Of a stretch of DNA of 58,478 nt, positions 40,881 to 50,075 are shown one piece after another. The stretch comes from an uncultured Candidatus Saccharibacteria bacterium (lineage in GTDB: Bacteria; Patescibacteriota; Saccharimonadia; Saccharimonadales; Saccharimonadaceae). The DNA lies in assembly GCA_938033695.1 (NCBI GenBank), contig CALHKE010000001.1, positions 1 through 58,478 on the forward strand, given 5' to 3'. The first letter of the stretch is position 1. Every line of letters begins with the position of its first letter. Made by a program: the position numbers and the translations under genes. Under the pieces are notes generated by a model. It was not told the DNA's origin and made no database searches. It saw only the letters and a program-made list of their open reading frames with translations.

Positions 40881-42965
40881 ATGGGCTGCATCTCCTCTCG
40901 CCTAAGTTCATTTAAACTCTCATTGAGGTCAATAATTTTAGCTGTCTTATTCTCTGCGGTATTTTATGAATTATCTTTTTCAAGCCAGGTATTTGCCTTA
41001 TATGCTCCAACCCTTTCCGCTTCAGTCGATAATACTGCGGCTTCAGTAAATGGAAATCAAGTAATCAATACCACTTATAAAACTACAGAAATTTATCTAA
41101 ATCTTACAGTTAATACGAATAATAAAACTGGTTATGCGGTAACCCTAAATTCAGAAACCGATGAAACAGCACTAGTAAATAGTGATTCCGCGAATGGTGC
41201 GAAAATTAATTCGATTAGCACGAGTTTACCATTAAATAATTTACCAAATAATTCTTGGGGCTATAAATTAGCGTCGGCTACGAATTACGTGCCAATTCCA
41301 GCCTTGTCTACGCCAGCACAAATCCTTCAAACCGCAGGTGAGACTAGCGGCAATGAAACGAACGGTATGAAAATTGGTCTGAAATTAAGTGATAATCTCG
41401 AAAGTGGCAGATATACAAATAAGTTAATATTTTCAATTCTCACCAATAATTACGACCGCATCGCCCTCATGACGAATGGCCCTATTTTTAATACAAAATT
41501 AAAATCTCTCGAAACCGCTACGAATAAAATTGAACGTTTTAAAAAGAGTGCAGTTGCCCCAGCTGCTTCCATGAATGCAGTAAATATTGAAGATGAGAAC
41601 TCCGATTATGAAATTAAGCTCTGGCTAGACCCTGTAGATAAGATAGCCTATTATTACGCTGAAACTGAAAAAGTATATTTAAACAGATATTGTAGTCAGA
41701 TGTTCTATGCGGGGTTTAGTGAACAAAAAATAAAAAATATTTTAGAGTTGGATCTTTCCAGTTTCGATACCTCTAAGGTGACGGATATGGGCAATATGTT
41801 TTCAGGCATATCTAGCCTCACTACACTCAACCTCTCCCGTTTCGATACCTCCAAGGTGTGGAATATGGGTTCTATGTTTTCTGGAATGATTAATCTTACT
41901 ACTCTTAATCTTTCAAATTTCGACACATCCAAGGTGACGAATATGAGCTTTATGTTTGATAATATGCGTGGTCTCACCAACCTTGATCTTTCTAACTTTG
42001 ATACCTCCAATGTGACGGATATGCGTTCTATGTTTTCTAGCGTGTCTAAGCTTACCGACCTTAATCTCTCTAGCTTCGGCACATCCAAGGTGACGAATAT
42101 GGGATCGATGTTTTCTGGCATGTCTAGCCTCACTAACCTTAATCTCTCTAGCTTCGATACCTCCCAGGTGACAAATATGGGCCATATGTTTTATGAGACG
42201 CGTAATCTCACCTCCATTAACCTCTCTCATTTTGATACCTCGAAGGTGACAAGTATGCGCTCTATGTTTGGTAACATGGCTAATCTCACCACTCTGGATC
42301 TCTCCAATTTCGATACCTCACAGGTGACGGATATGGGCTACATGTTTTCTTACATGCCTAATCTCACTACCCTTAATCTATCTAGCTTCGATACCTCTAA
42401 TGTGAAGGATATGGGTTCTATGTTTTCTAGTGTATATAAACTCACTACTCTTAACCTCTCTAGCTTCGATACCTCGAAGGTGACGAATATGGAATCTATG
42501 TTTGATAGTATGCAAAATCTTACTACTCTTAATCTTTCTAGCTTCGATACTTCCAATGTAACGAACATGAACGCTATGTTTTATGGCATGTCTAATCTCA
42601 CTACACTTAATCTTGCCAACTTTAATACCTCTCAGGTGACGAACATGCGTTATATGTTTGCTGGCATGCCTAATCTCGTCACACTTGATATCTCTAATTT
42701 TGATACCTCTAAGGTAAAGGATATGAGTTCTGTGTTTGCTCTTCGAGATGAAGATAAACTTCAAGATAAGCTAGAAAAAATCTATGTAAATAATGATTTT
42801 GACACAGCTAAACTTACAAACTTTTCAGAAATGTTTAAAAATCGTAAGAAGCTACGGGGTGGTGCTGGCTCATATCTAGCTGATCCATCCACTGCGGATA
42901 AATCCTGGCTCCGTATCGACGACCCAACTAACGGCCGTCCAGGTTACTTCATTAAAAAACTATAA
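40881..42965 (+). CDS. BspA-like (DUF285) secreted protein with ~13 near-identical repeats
   Basis: TATAAT (40865-40870) overlaps the first in-frame ATG (40869), so ATG 40881 is the likely start, nearly leaderless. The signal peptide probably ends at VFA-LYAPTLSASVD. The N-terminal domain (LPNNSWGYKLA, GMKIGLKLSDNLESG) is shared with the next gene. About 13 DUF285 repeats of 26 aa (78 bp) follow, then the KNRKKLRGGAGSY/WLRID/PGYF tail. Repeat units are very similar in DNA sequence, which should favour expansion and contraction. It is the longest paralog in the window. Confidence 0.9.
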   Translation: MGCISSRLSSFKLSLRSIILAVLFSAVFYELSFSSQVFALYAPTLSASVDNTAASVNGNQVINTTYKTTEIYLNLTVNTNNKTGYAVTLNSETDETALVNSDSANGAKINSISTSLPLNNLPNNSWGYKLASATNYVPIPALSTPAQILQTAGETSGNETNGMKIGLKLSDNLESGRYTNKLIFSILTNNYDRIALMTNGPIFNTKLKSLETATNKIERFKKSAVAPAASMNAVNIEDENSDYEIKLWLDPVDKIAYYYAETEKVYLNRYCSQMFYAGFSEQKIKNILELDLSSFDTSKVTDMGNMFSGISSLTTLNLSRFDTSKVWNMGSMFSGMINLTTLNLSNFDTSKVTNMSFMFDNMRGLTNLDLSNFDTSNVTDMRSMFSSVSKLTDLNLSSFGTSKVTNMGSMFSGMSSLTNLNLSSFDTSQVTNMGHMFYETRNLTSINLSHFDTSKVTSMRSMFGNMANLTTLDLSNFDTSQVTDMGYMFSYMPNLTTLNLSSFDTSNVKDMGSMFSSVYKLTTLNLSSFDTSKVTNMESMFDSMQNLTTLNLSSFDTSNVTNMNAMFYGMSNLTTLNLANFNTSQVTNMRYMFAGMPNLVTLDISNFDTSKVKDMSSVFALRDEDKLQDKLEKIYVNNDFDTAKLTNFSEMFKNRKKLRGGAGSYLADPSTADKSWLRIDDPTNGRPGYFIKKL

Positions 42966-42997
42966 AAATCATCACGTTTATGGTAAGATAAATGCAT

Positions 42998-44779
42998 ATG
43001 CAAGGCCAAAAATCTAATTCTCTTAAATTATTTTTGTGGAAAAATATTTTTGCAGTAAGTGCTGGGTTTTTGGTTTCTTTTCTTGGATTAAGTTTTAACT
43101 CAAATAATGTTTCGGCTCTCTTCGTGCCAACGCTTTCCGCTTCCGTGGATCAAGCGAATCTGCAAGTGAATGGGAACCAGGTGATTAATTCTACGGATAA
43201 GACCACCGAGATTCCATTTAATTTTACAGTTAATACGAATAATCGAACAGGATACACTGCGACGTTAAGTGCGGAAACAGAAAATACGGCGCTAACTAAT
43301 AGTAGCTCTACTACTGGGGCGAAAATTAACTCAGTTAGCAATATTTTATCCTTAAATAATCTGCCAAATAATTCTTGGGGCTATAAATTCGGAGCGTCTA
43401 TGAATTACGCACCGATTCCAGCTTTGTCTACACCAGCGCAAATTCTTCAAACTACAGGGAAGACTAATGGTAATGAATTGAATCAACTTAGTATTGGTAT
43501 GAAACTGGCCGATAATCTAGAGTCAGGGAATTATCAGAATAAATTGGTCCTTTCTTTTGTCTCCAACCCTTACCAAATGCGCGCGATGGTGACGAATGGT
43601 CCGGATTTTAATGCAAAATTAAAATCTCTCGAGACTGCCACAAATAAAATTGAACATTTTAAAAAGAGTGCACTTGCGCCAGTAGTTTATATGAATACGG
43701 TAGATATTCAAGATGAGGACTCTGATTATAGAATCAAACTCTGGCTAGATCCGACAGATAAGACAGCCTATTATCATGCTGAACCAGAGAAGGTTTATTT
43801 AAATACTAATAGTAGCATGATGTTCTTTTCAGGGGATAGTGAGCAAAAAATAAAAAATATTTTAGAACTAGATCTCTCTAAGTTCGATACCTCGAGGGTG
43901 ACGAATATGAGCCATATGTTTAATGGTATGCGTAATCTCACTACCCTTAATCTTTCCAACTTTAATACCTCTAATGTGACGAATATGGGCGGCATGTTTT
44001 TTAACATGACTAACCTCACTGCTTTTAATTTTTCAAATTTTGATACCTCGAAGGTGACGGATATGGGCTCTATGTTTTATGGTATGTCTAGTCTCACCAC
44101 CCTTGATCTCTCTAATTTTAATACCTCTCAGGTGACGATTATGGGTGGTATGTTTTTTAATATGACTAACCTCACCACCCTCAATCTCTCCAATTTTGAT
44201 ACCTCGAATGTGACGGATATGCGCTCTATGTTTAATGGTATGACCAACTTAGCGTCTTTAGATATTAGTAGCTTTAATACTAAAAATGTCGAAAATATGT
44301 CTGGTATGTTCTCGCTGTTGCGAAAAATTGAACATCTAGACCTTAGTCATTTTAGAACCGACAAGGTGACAAATATGGGGTCAATGTTCTATCAAATGAC
44401 AGCACTAAAAACTATCAATCTCTCCAATTTTAATACAGCAAACGTTACCGACATGTCTAGTATGTTTTCAATGGACGATAATCTAACAGAACTAGATTTA
44501 AGATCATTCACTACACCAAAGGTGGAAAATTTTGGGTATATGTTCGCTAGCTTTACTACAGATAATCGACTGACTAGAATCTATACTTCAGGTGACTGGG
44601 ATACTTCTCGAGCTATTGCTGCTGGAACCAGTGCGCCTAGGAATATGCTAATATTTGCTAATCGTGTGAATTTAGTGGGAAACAATGGCTGGTCTTCATC
44701 TACTCCAAATAATGTTGGGCTTGAAGCTCTCCGTATTGATCGTCCAGGAGCTCCAGGTTATTTTACGCTTAGATCGTAA
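42998..44779 (+). CDS. BspA-like (DUF285) secreted repeat protein
   Basis: This is a tandem paralog, 32 nt after the previous gene. ATG 42998 is preferred to ATG 42992 because the -10-like TAAGAT (42984-42989) lies 8 nt from it. The signal peptide probably ends at VSA-LFVPTLSASVD. Residues up to about 290 closely match the upstream paralog. About nine 26-aa DUF285 repeats follow, the last ones more diverged. The tail differs (VGNNGWSSSTPN, LRIDRPGAPGYFTLRS) but keeps the family signature. Confidence 0.9.
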   Translation: MQGQKSNSLKLFLWKNIFAVSAGFLVSFLGLSFNSNNVSALFVPTLSASVDQANLQVNGNQVINSTDKTTEIPFNFTVNTNNRTGYTATLSAETENTALTNSSSTTGAKINSVSNILSLNNLPNNSWGYKFGASMNYAPIPALSTPAQILQTTGKTNGNELNQLSIGMKLADNLESGNYQNKLVLSFVSNPYQMRAMVTNGPDFNAKLKSLETATNKIEHFKKSALAPVVYMNTVDIQDEDSDYRIKLWLDPTDKTAYYHAEPEKVYLNTNSSMMFFSGDSEQKIKNILELDLSKFDTSRVTNMSHMFNGMRNLTTLNLSNFNTSNVTNMGGMFFNMTNLTAFNFSNFDTSKVTDMGSMFYGMSSLTTLDLSNFNTSQVTIMGGMFFNMTNLTTLNLSNFDTSNVTDMRSMFNGMTNLASLDISSFNTKNVENMSGMFSLLRKIEHLDLSHFRTDKVTNMGSMFYQMTALKTINLSNFNTANVTDMSSMFSMDDNLTELDLRSFTTPKVENFGYMFASFTTDNRLTRIYTSGDWDTSRAIAAGTSAPRNMLIFANRVNLVGNNGWSSSTPNNVGLEALRIDRPGAPGYFTLRS

Positions 44780-44837
44780 ACCCCTCACATCTCGACAAAA
44801 CGCTAATTTTTTGTTATAATAACTGATTGATTTAAGT

Positions 44838-47801
44838 ATGGTAAATGGGACTAAAAACGTGGAAGAACTAACAAAAAATAAGGGTCTACTCTCTCCGGGC
44901 GGCAAAGCACTCCTGAAGGATAATCCAGACAATTACATCAAGATTCGTGGCGCTAGGCAGAACAATCTGAAGAATATCGATCTCGATATCCCACGCGATA
45001 AGCTCGTGGTGATCACCGGTCTTTCTGGTTCTGGTAAATCAAGCCTCGCCTTCGATACGATTTACGCTGAAGGCCAGCGTCGTTATGTCGAGTCGCTCTC
45101 CTCTTATGCGCGTATGTTTCTCGGCGTGATGGATAAGCCAGATTTTGATACGATTACCGGACTTTCGCCAGCCATTTCTATTGATCAAAAATCTACTTCT
45201 AGAAACCCTCGTTCTACTGTCGCTACGGTTACGGAAGTTTATGATTACTTGCGCTTACTTTTTGCGCGTGTCGGTGTGCCGCATTGTCCGATTTGTCACC
45301 GCGAAGTATCTAAACGTTCCGTGGAAGATATCGTCAATGAAGTCATGAAGCTTCCGATTGGTTCGAAATTGATGCTACTTGCGCCAATTGTGCAACAGAA
45401 AAAAGGTGAATTTCTCCACATCTCCGAACAATACCTCCAAAAGGGTTTCTCTCGCGTGCGCGTGGATGGTGTGGTTTATGCCTTGGATGAATTCCCGACT
45501 CTTGAAAAACAGGAACGTCACGATATCGAACTAGTAGTCGATCGCTTCATTTTGAACCCAGAACTTTATTCCCGCATTTCTAGCTCCATTGAGCAGGCTC
45601 TCGAGCTTGGCCAGGGATTGATCATGCTACTTAAGATTAATGACAATTCTTCCACCATCGAAGGGAAGAATCTCGGTAAATCTAATACTGAAGTTCTTAC
45701 TTATTCTCAGCGCTACGCCTGCCCAGTTCACCCAGATGAATTGATTCCAGAACTCGAACCACGTCTATTTTCCTTCAATGCACCTCAAGGCGCCTGTCCG
45801 ACTTGTACTGGTCTTGGTACGCGCATGGAAATCGACCCAAATCTCGTGTTTAATCAAAATCTCACCATTGCCGAAGGTGGTATTCGTCCGTTCAATCGCG
45901 TACAGAGTGACTCTTGGTGGCTCAAACGTCTTTCGGCGGTCGCTGCACGCTATGGTTTTTCGATTCATGTGCCAATTCGCGAACTTACCGAAGAGCAAAA
46001 ACATTTAATTCTTTACGGTACAGGTAACGAAAAGTATGAAGTTAAAATTTCTGGTTCTGGCAAGTTTAAGGACGGTGCGACCTACGAGTCAATCTACGAA
46101 GGTGTCATCCCGACTCTTGAACGTCGCCACAAGGAAACCGACTCGGATTTTATGCGCAAAGATATCGAGCGCTTTATGCGCGTACATGAATGTCAAACTT
46201 GTCACGGAGCTAGGTTAAAGCCAGTGGTACTCGCTGTTACTATCCATGGCCTCAATATTAATGATTTTTGTAATCTTGATGTCGACGCCATGCTAGATGT
46301 TTTGTCGCAGGATCTCGAATTCACCGAAGCCGAAGCGCTGATTGCCCGACCGATTCTCAAGGTGATTCGTGAACGGGTTAAATTCATGCAGGACGTCGGT
46401 CTAGGTTATCTTGAGCTCAGTCGTGCCGCCAATACTCTCTCTGGTGGGGAAGCTCAACGCATTCGCTTGGCTACCCAAATCGGTTCTGGTCTCCAGGGCG
46501 TGTTATATGTGCTCGATGAGCCATCCATCGGTCTACACCAACGCGATAATGATAAGCTTATTTCGACCTTGAGACATCTTCGTGACCTTAGAAACACTGT
46601 GCTGGTTGTCGAGCACGATGAAGATACCATGATGAGTGCGGACTATTTGATTGATATTGGTCCAGGCGCCGGTGCGCGTGGTGGTCAGGTGATTTCCGCT
46701 GGTACGCCAGAGGAAATTGCGCATGACTCGGATTCACTCACTGGTAAATATCTCTCTGGTGCTAAGAAAATCTCCGTACCGAAAACCCGTCGTAAGCCAA
46801 AACTTAATCAATACCTCACCGTAGTTGGTGCAAGGGAAAATAACCTGAAAAATCTCACGGTCAAATTCCCACTCGGGGTAATGACAGTAGTTTCTGGCGT
46901 TTCCGGCTCTGGAAAATCTACCTTAGTTAATGAAATTTTAGCCAATGAATTACTTGCCCGCTTGCACCGCGCCCAAACCGTAGCTGGTGAACACGAACGC
47001 ATCGACGGTATTGATAATCTTGATAAGTGTATCGTGATTGATCAAAGTCCAATTGGTCGTACGCCACGTTCGAACCCAGCCACCTATACGGGTGTCTTTA
47101 CCGCCATCCGAGAACTTTTCGCCGCTCAACCAGAGGCGGAAATTCGTGGCTACAAGGCCGGCCGTTTCTCCTTTAATGTCAAGGGTGGTCGCTGTGAGAC
47201 CTGTCAGGGTGACGGTGTGAACAAGATTGAGATGCACTTCTTGCCGGATGTCTATGTGACTTGTCCAACCTGTCACGGCAAGCGTTATAATCGTGAGGCG
47301 CTCGAGGTGAAATACAAGGGTAAGGATATTTCGGATGTTTTAAATATGACCATTGACGAGGCGGTCGAGTTCTTCGAAAATATTCCTGCTATTGCTAATA
47401 AACTGAAGACTATTCAAGAGGTTGGTCTCGGCTATATTCGTCTCGGCCAGTCTGCCACTACTTTCTCAGGTGGAGAAGCTCAACGTATTAAAATTGCTAC
47501 CGAACTTTCTCGTCGTTCGACCGGCAAGACCCTTTATATTTTGGATGAGCCGACCACTGGTCTGCATACCGATGATGTGAATCGTTTACTAAAAATCCTA
47601 GATCGTCTAGTTGCCGGCGGTAATACTATGGTTATTATCGAACATAATCTACATGTAATTAAAAGCGCCGACTGGATTATTGATATGGGTCCAGAAGGTG
47701 GGCAACATGGTGGTCAGATTATCGCCGAGGGTACACCAGAAGAAATCGCCAAAAATGATCAAACCCCAACCGGCGTTTATCTCCGCGAGTTTCTCAAGTA
47801 G
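44838..47801 (+). CDS. uvrA: UvrA excinuclease ATPase subunit
   Basis: UvrA is the damage-sensing ABC-type ATPase of nucleotide excision repair. The 987-aa protein has two nucleotide-binding modules: Walker A GLSGSGKSSLAFDT and GVSGSGKSTLVNE, signatures LSGGEAQRIRLA and FSGGEAQRIKIA. The C-terminal zinc finger is complete (CETCQGDGV, CPTCHGKRYN). The first zinc site reads CPVH...CPTC, with His replacing one Cys. A 14-residue N-terminal extension precedes the usual start. TATAAT is at 44815-44820, 17 nt before the ATG. uvrB is not in the window. Confidence 0.96.
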   Translation: MVNGTKNVEELTKNKGLLSPGGKALLKDNPDNYIKIRGARQNNLKNIDLDIPRDKLVVITGLSGSGKSSLAFDTIYAEGQRRYVESLSSYARMFLGVMDKPDFDTITGLSPAISIDQKSTSRNPRSTVATVTEVYDYLRLLFARVGVPHCPICHREVSKRSVEDIVNEVMKLPIGSKLMLLAPIVQQKKGEFLHISEQYLQKGFSRVRVDGVVYALDEFPTLEKQERHDIELVVDRFILNPELYSRISSSIEQALELGQGLIMLLKINDNSSTIEGKNLGKSNTEVLTYSQRYACPVHPDELIPELEPRLFSFNAPQGACPTCTGLGTRMEIDPNLVFNQNLTIAEGGIRPFNRVQSDSWWLKRLSAVAARYGFSIHVPIRELTEEQKHLILYGTGNEKYEVKISGSGKFKDGATYESIYEGVIPTLERRHKETDSDFMRKDIERFMRVHECQTCHGARLKPVVLAVTIHGLNINDFCNLDVDAMLDVLSQDLEFTEAEALIARPILKVIRERVKFMQDVGLGYLELSRAANTLSGGEAQRIRLATQIGSGLQGVLYVLDEPSIGLHQRDNDKLISTLRHLRDLRNTVLVVEHDEDTMMSADYLIDIGPGAGARGGQVISAGTPEEIAHDSDSLTGKYLSGAKKISVPKTRRKPKLNQYLTVVGARENNLKNLTVKFPLGVMTVVSGVSGSGKSTLVNEILANELLARLHRAQTVAGEHERIDGIDNLDKCIVIDQSPIGRTPRSNPATYTGVFTAIRELFAAQPEAEIRGYKAGRFSFNVKGGRCETCQGDGVNKIEMHFLPDVYVTCPTCHGKRYNREALEVKYKGKDISDVLNMTIDEAVEFFENIPAIANKLKTIQEVGLGYIRLGQSATTFSGGEAQRIKIATELSRRSTGKTLYILDEPTTGLHTDDVNRLLKILDRLVAGGNTMVIIEHNLHVIKSADWIIDMGPEGGQHGGQIIAEGTPEEIAKNDQTPTGVYLREFLK

Positions 47802-47833
47802 AAACCGTGTATAGCCTAATTATTGCGGCACTA

Positions 47834-47862
47834 AAAAATCCCTAGTCAGACTAGGGATTTTT
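47834..47862. terminator. bidirectional intrinsic terminator
   Basis: A 12-bp stem AAAAATCCCTAG / CTAGGGATTTTT with TCAGA loop, between convergent uvrA and the gene at 47865. Confidence 0.88.
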
Positions 47863-47864
47863 CT

Positions 47865-48740
47865 TTATCTAATTGCTAAGGCTTCGCGCAGCTTATCGGA
47901 TAATTGATTGATCTTCAGAGTCTTGTTGGCCTTTGAATTTTCGACATTAATTTTCGCAAGCATCAGAGCGCGCTGTAAATTCCAATCGGTAATTAGTGCA
48001 GAGAAAATTGTGCCCGCAATAATCGTCGCCGCTACATCGCGCGTCACTTTCAGGTCTTTATTTTGAAAATCTTCCTTAAACACTCCCGCCAGGATTTGGT
48101 TTTCGGTTATATAAATTAATTTTAAGGTCGAAAGCGTACCTAAAATTTGTTTCACTCGCATCATTTGCGATTTTTCACCCATCACGAATATGATTTCTGC
48201 CCGCTGCAAAAGGCGATAAAAAGTCGTCAAATTCGTTTTGCTTAAATCTGGCGCACTCAGTAATTTTGGCATTTCCGATCGATCGAAACACCACGCTAAT
48301 TTAGTTTTTGGATGTGATTCTAAGTAATCCAAAATCGCCTTAATCTGCACGTTATTTAATTCTGCCGACCAATCGATGTAAATGTAATCAAATTTGGCCG
48401 TGCGTTTTTCTAAAATTTTGCTATTAAAATCACATTGCTTAACAAATTCTGGCGCCAAATTAATGTAGTTGTTTTTCGAAAGCAAAATATATTGAAAATC
48501 ATCACAAGTTTCGGGATTTTCTGGACTAAAAGCTGTCTCGGTCTCAATGCGAAAATTTGAAATTACTTCGTTCGCAAGTTTCTGACCAGTCATGATGCTG
48601 AAGCGGTCGTTATAATATTTTTCGCCTCCGTCATAGACCAAATCCAGGTGCGCATTCTGGTTTTTATCAAGTTCGAAATTTTTGGCATCCAGAGAAAGAT
48701 AGACGTTTTTAATATTCTTGCCGATAATTAATACTTTCAT
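47865..48740 (-). CDS. possible degenerate PfkB/ribokinase-like protein
   Basis: The 291-aa protein starts MKVLIIGKNIKNVYLSLDA and has a ribokinase-like order of strands. Its C-terminal helix pattern (IIAGTIFSALITDWNLQRALMLAKINVENS) resembles the end of PfkB sugar kinases. The key GxGD catalytic motif and the substrate motifs are absent (TRDVAATIIAG at the expected site). It is therefore probably non-catalytic, or not a PfkB protein at all. The start overlaps the upstream pseudouridine synthase stop (ATGA). Confidence 0.5.
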   Translation of the reverse strand: MKVLIIGKNIKNVYLSLDAKNFELDKNQNAHLDLVYDGGEKYYNDRFSIMTGQKLANEVISNFRIETETAFSPENPETCDDFQYILLSKNNYINLAPEFVKQCDFNSKILEKRTAKFDYIYIDWSAELNNVQIKAILDYLESHPKTKLAWCFDRSEMPKLLSAPDLSKTNLTTFYRLLQRAEIIFVMGEKSQMMRVKQILGTLSTLKLIYITENQILAGVFKEDFQNKDLKVTRDVAATIIAGTIFSALITDWNLQRALMLAKINVENSKANKTLKINQLSDKLREALAIR

Positions 48741-49420
48741 CTCTTCTCCACCTCCTTAAATTCACCATCCTTTAAGTTTTCTAGCGTGTATCGCCCAAAT
48801 TCAATGCGATGTAGCTTCACGACTTTGTATCCTACCGCCAGGAAAGTGCGGCGAATTTGACGATTTCGCCCCTCACTCATTTCTACTAGAAAGGTACAGC
48901 CACTCGGGTCAGACTCCTCTTTTTTAAGAAACAGTTTACTTTTACCATCTGGTAAATCGATGCCCATATCGGAAATCATTTGTTGATGTAGCGGTGCGAG
49001 TGGGCGATTTAATCTTACGATGTAGCTCTTAATTTTGAAAAATTTTGGATGGGTCATCGAGAAAGCAAAATCACCGTCGTTGGTTAATAAAATTAATCCC
49101 GAACTGTCCTTGTCGAGTCTCCCTACGGTTTTTAGATTTTGATATTTTTCTGGCAAAAGTTCAAAAAGGGTCGGCGTCTCGCCCTGGCGCTTTTTAGAGC
49201 AAACATATCCCACGGGCTTGTTCAAGATTAGATAGGTAAAACCCTTACGCTCTTCAATTTTTTGACCATCCAAAAAGACCTCATCGTGAGTTTCATCGAA
49301 CCGACGACCTAGTACGGCGACTTCCTGATTAATTTTTACGCGACCGTCTGCGATTAAGTTGTCGGCTTCGCGACGTGAAACGCCAGTTTGTTCGGCTAAA
49401 AATTTATTTAATCTATACAT
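48737..49420 (-). CDS. RsuA/RluB-family pseudouridine synthase
   Basis: These enzymes isomerise a specific uridine in 16S or 23S rRNA. The 227-aa protein has an N-terminal S4 domain (YRLNKFLAEQTGVSRREADNLIADGRVKIN), the catalytic Asp segment GRLDKDSSGLILLTNDG and the C-terminal EMSEGRNRQIRRTF. Target rRNA cannot be told from sequence; RluB-like is most likely. The start overlaps the upstream response-regulator stop by 8 nt, and the TGA stop overlaps the next ATG. Confidence 0.92.
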   Translation of the reverse strand: MYRLNKFLAEQTGVSRREADNLIADGRVKINQEVAVLGRRFDETHDEVFLDGQKIEERKGFTYLILNKPVGYVCSKKRQGETPTLFELLPEKYQNLKTVGRLDKDSSGLILLTNDGDFAFSMTHPKFFKIKSYIVRLNRPLAPLHQQMISDMGIDLPDGKSKLFLKKEESDPSGCTFLVEMSEGRNRQIRRTFLAVGYKVVKLHRIEFGRYTLENLKDGEFKEVEKR

Positions 49421-50066
49421 TACCTAAAAATGGGTTAGGGTTATTAATTGGTGGTTGCGCTGGCGCGACAGGTTGTGTAGGCATGACGGGTTGTGTTTGT
49501 GAAATAGGCTGTGCTGGCGAAACGGATGGTGCTGACACTACGGGTTGTGCTTGCGCTACTGGCTGTACTTGCGCAGCTGGCATTGCTGGTTGTGCTTGTG
49601 TGACTGGCTGCACTAGTGATTGAGCTGGTGTGGCCATAAATTGTGTCATCATATTGTCTGTAGTTGGAGCGGTTGCTGCAGTAGCCAGTGCACCATTTGC
49701 GTCATTTAAGACTTCGTGCACGGCATTTACTACATCTTCAATTCCTACCTGCGATTTTACGAGGAATCGATCTGCCCCCAATGATTCACCACGTGCTTTT
49801 TGATCATCGGCCGAAAGCGCAGTCATCATGATCACCTTAATATTCGCGGTCTCAGGAGTCGAACGCAGAATATCGAGCATGTCAAAGCCCGAAATCTTTG
49901 GCATCATCACGTCGGAAATAATCAAGTCTGGGCGCTCTTTTACCGCTAGAGCAAGAGCTGCTTCGCCATCACCTGCAGAAGCAATTTCGTAACCTTCCGC
50001 TGTTAATCTAATTCCGTAAATCTCGCGTAAGCTTTGGTCGTCTTCAACTAATAAAATTTTTGTCAT
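49413..50066 (-). CDS. response regulator with long Pro/Gln/Ala-rich tail ending in NPFLGNV
   Basis: The receiver domain (1-118) is complete: acidic pair in LLVEDDQSLREIYG, phospho-acceptor Asp52 (LIISDVMMPK) and Lys104 (FLVKSQ). No DNA-binding domain follows. Residues 124-217 are a Gln/Pro/Ala/Val low-complexity tail whose last residues are NPFLGNV. A related NPFLQN occurs in the tail of the kinase encoded immediately upstream. The output is probably protein interaction. It forms an operon with the kinase, 9 nt apart. Confidence 0.88.
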   Translation of the reverse strand: MTKILLVEDDQSLREIYGIRLTAEGYEIASAGDGEAALALAVKERPDLIISDVMMPKISGFDMLDILRSTPETANIKVIMMTALSADDQKARGESLGADRFLVKSQVGIEDVVNAVHEVLNDANGALATAATAPTTDNMMTQFMATPAQSLVQPVTQAQPAMPAAQVQPVAQAQPVVSAPSVSPAQPISQTQPVMPTQPVAPAQPPINNPNPFLGNV

Positions 50067-50075
50067 CTTCTCTCC

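Noticed and set aside
41745..42740. Regular 78-bp repeats that could be mistaken for a CRISPR or tandem-satellite array
   Set aside because: They are in-frame codons of DUF285 repeats with variable third positions, with no spacer structure or cas genes.
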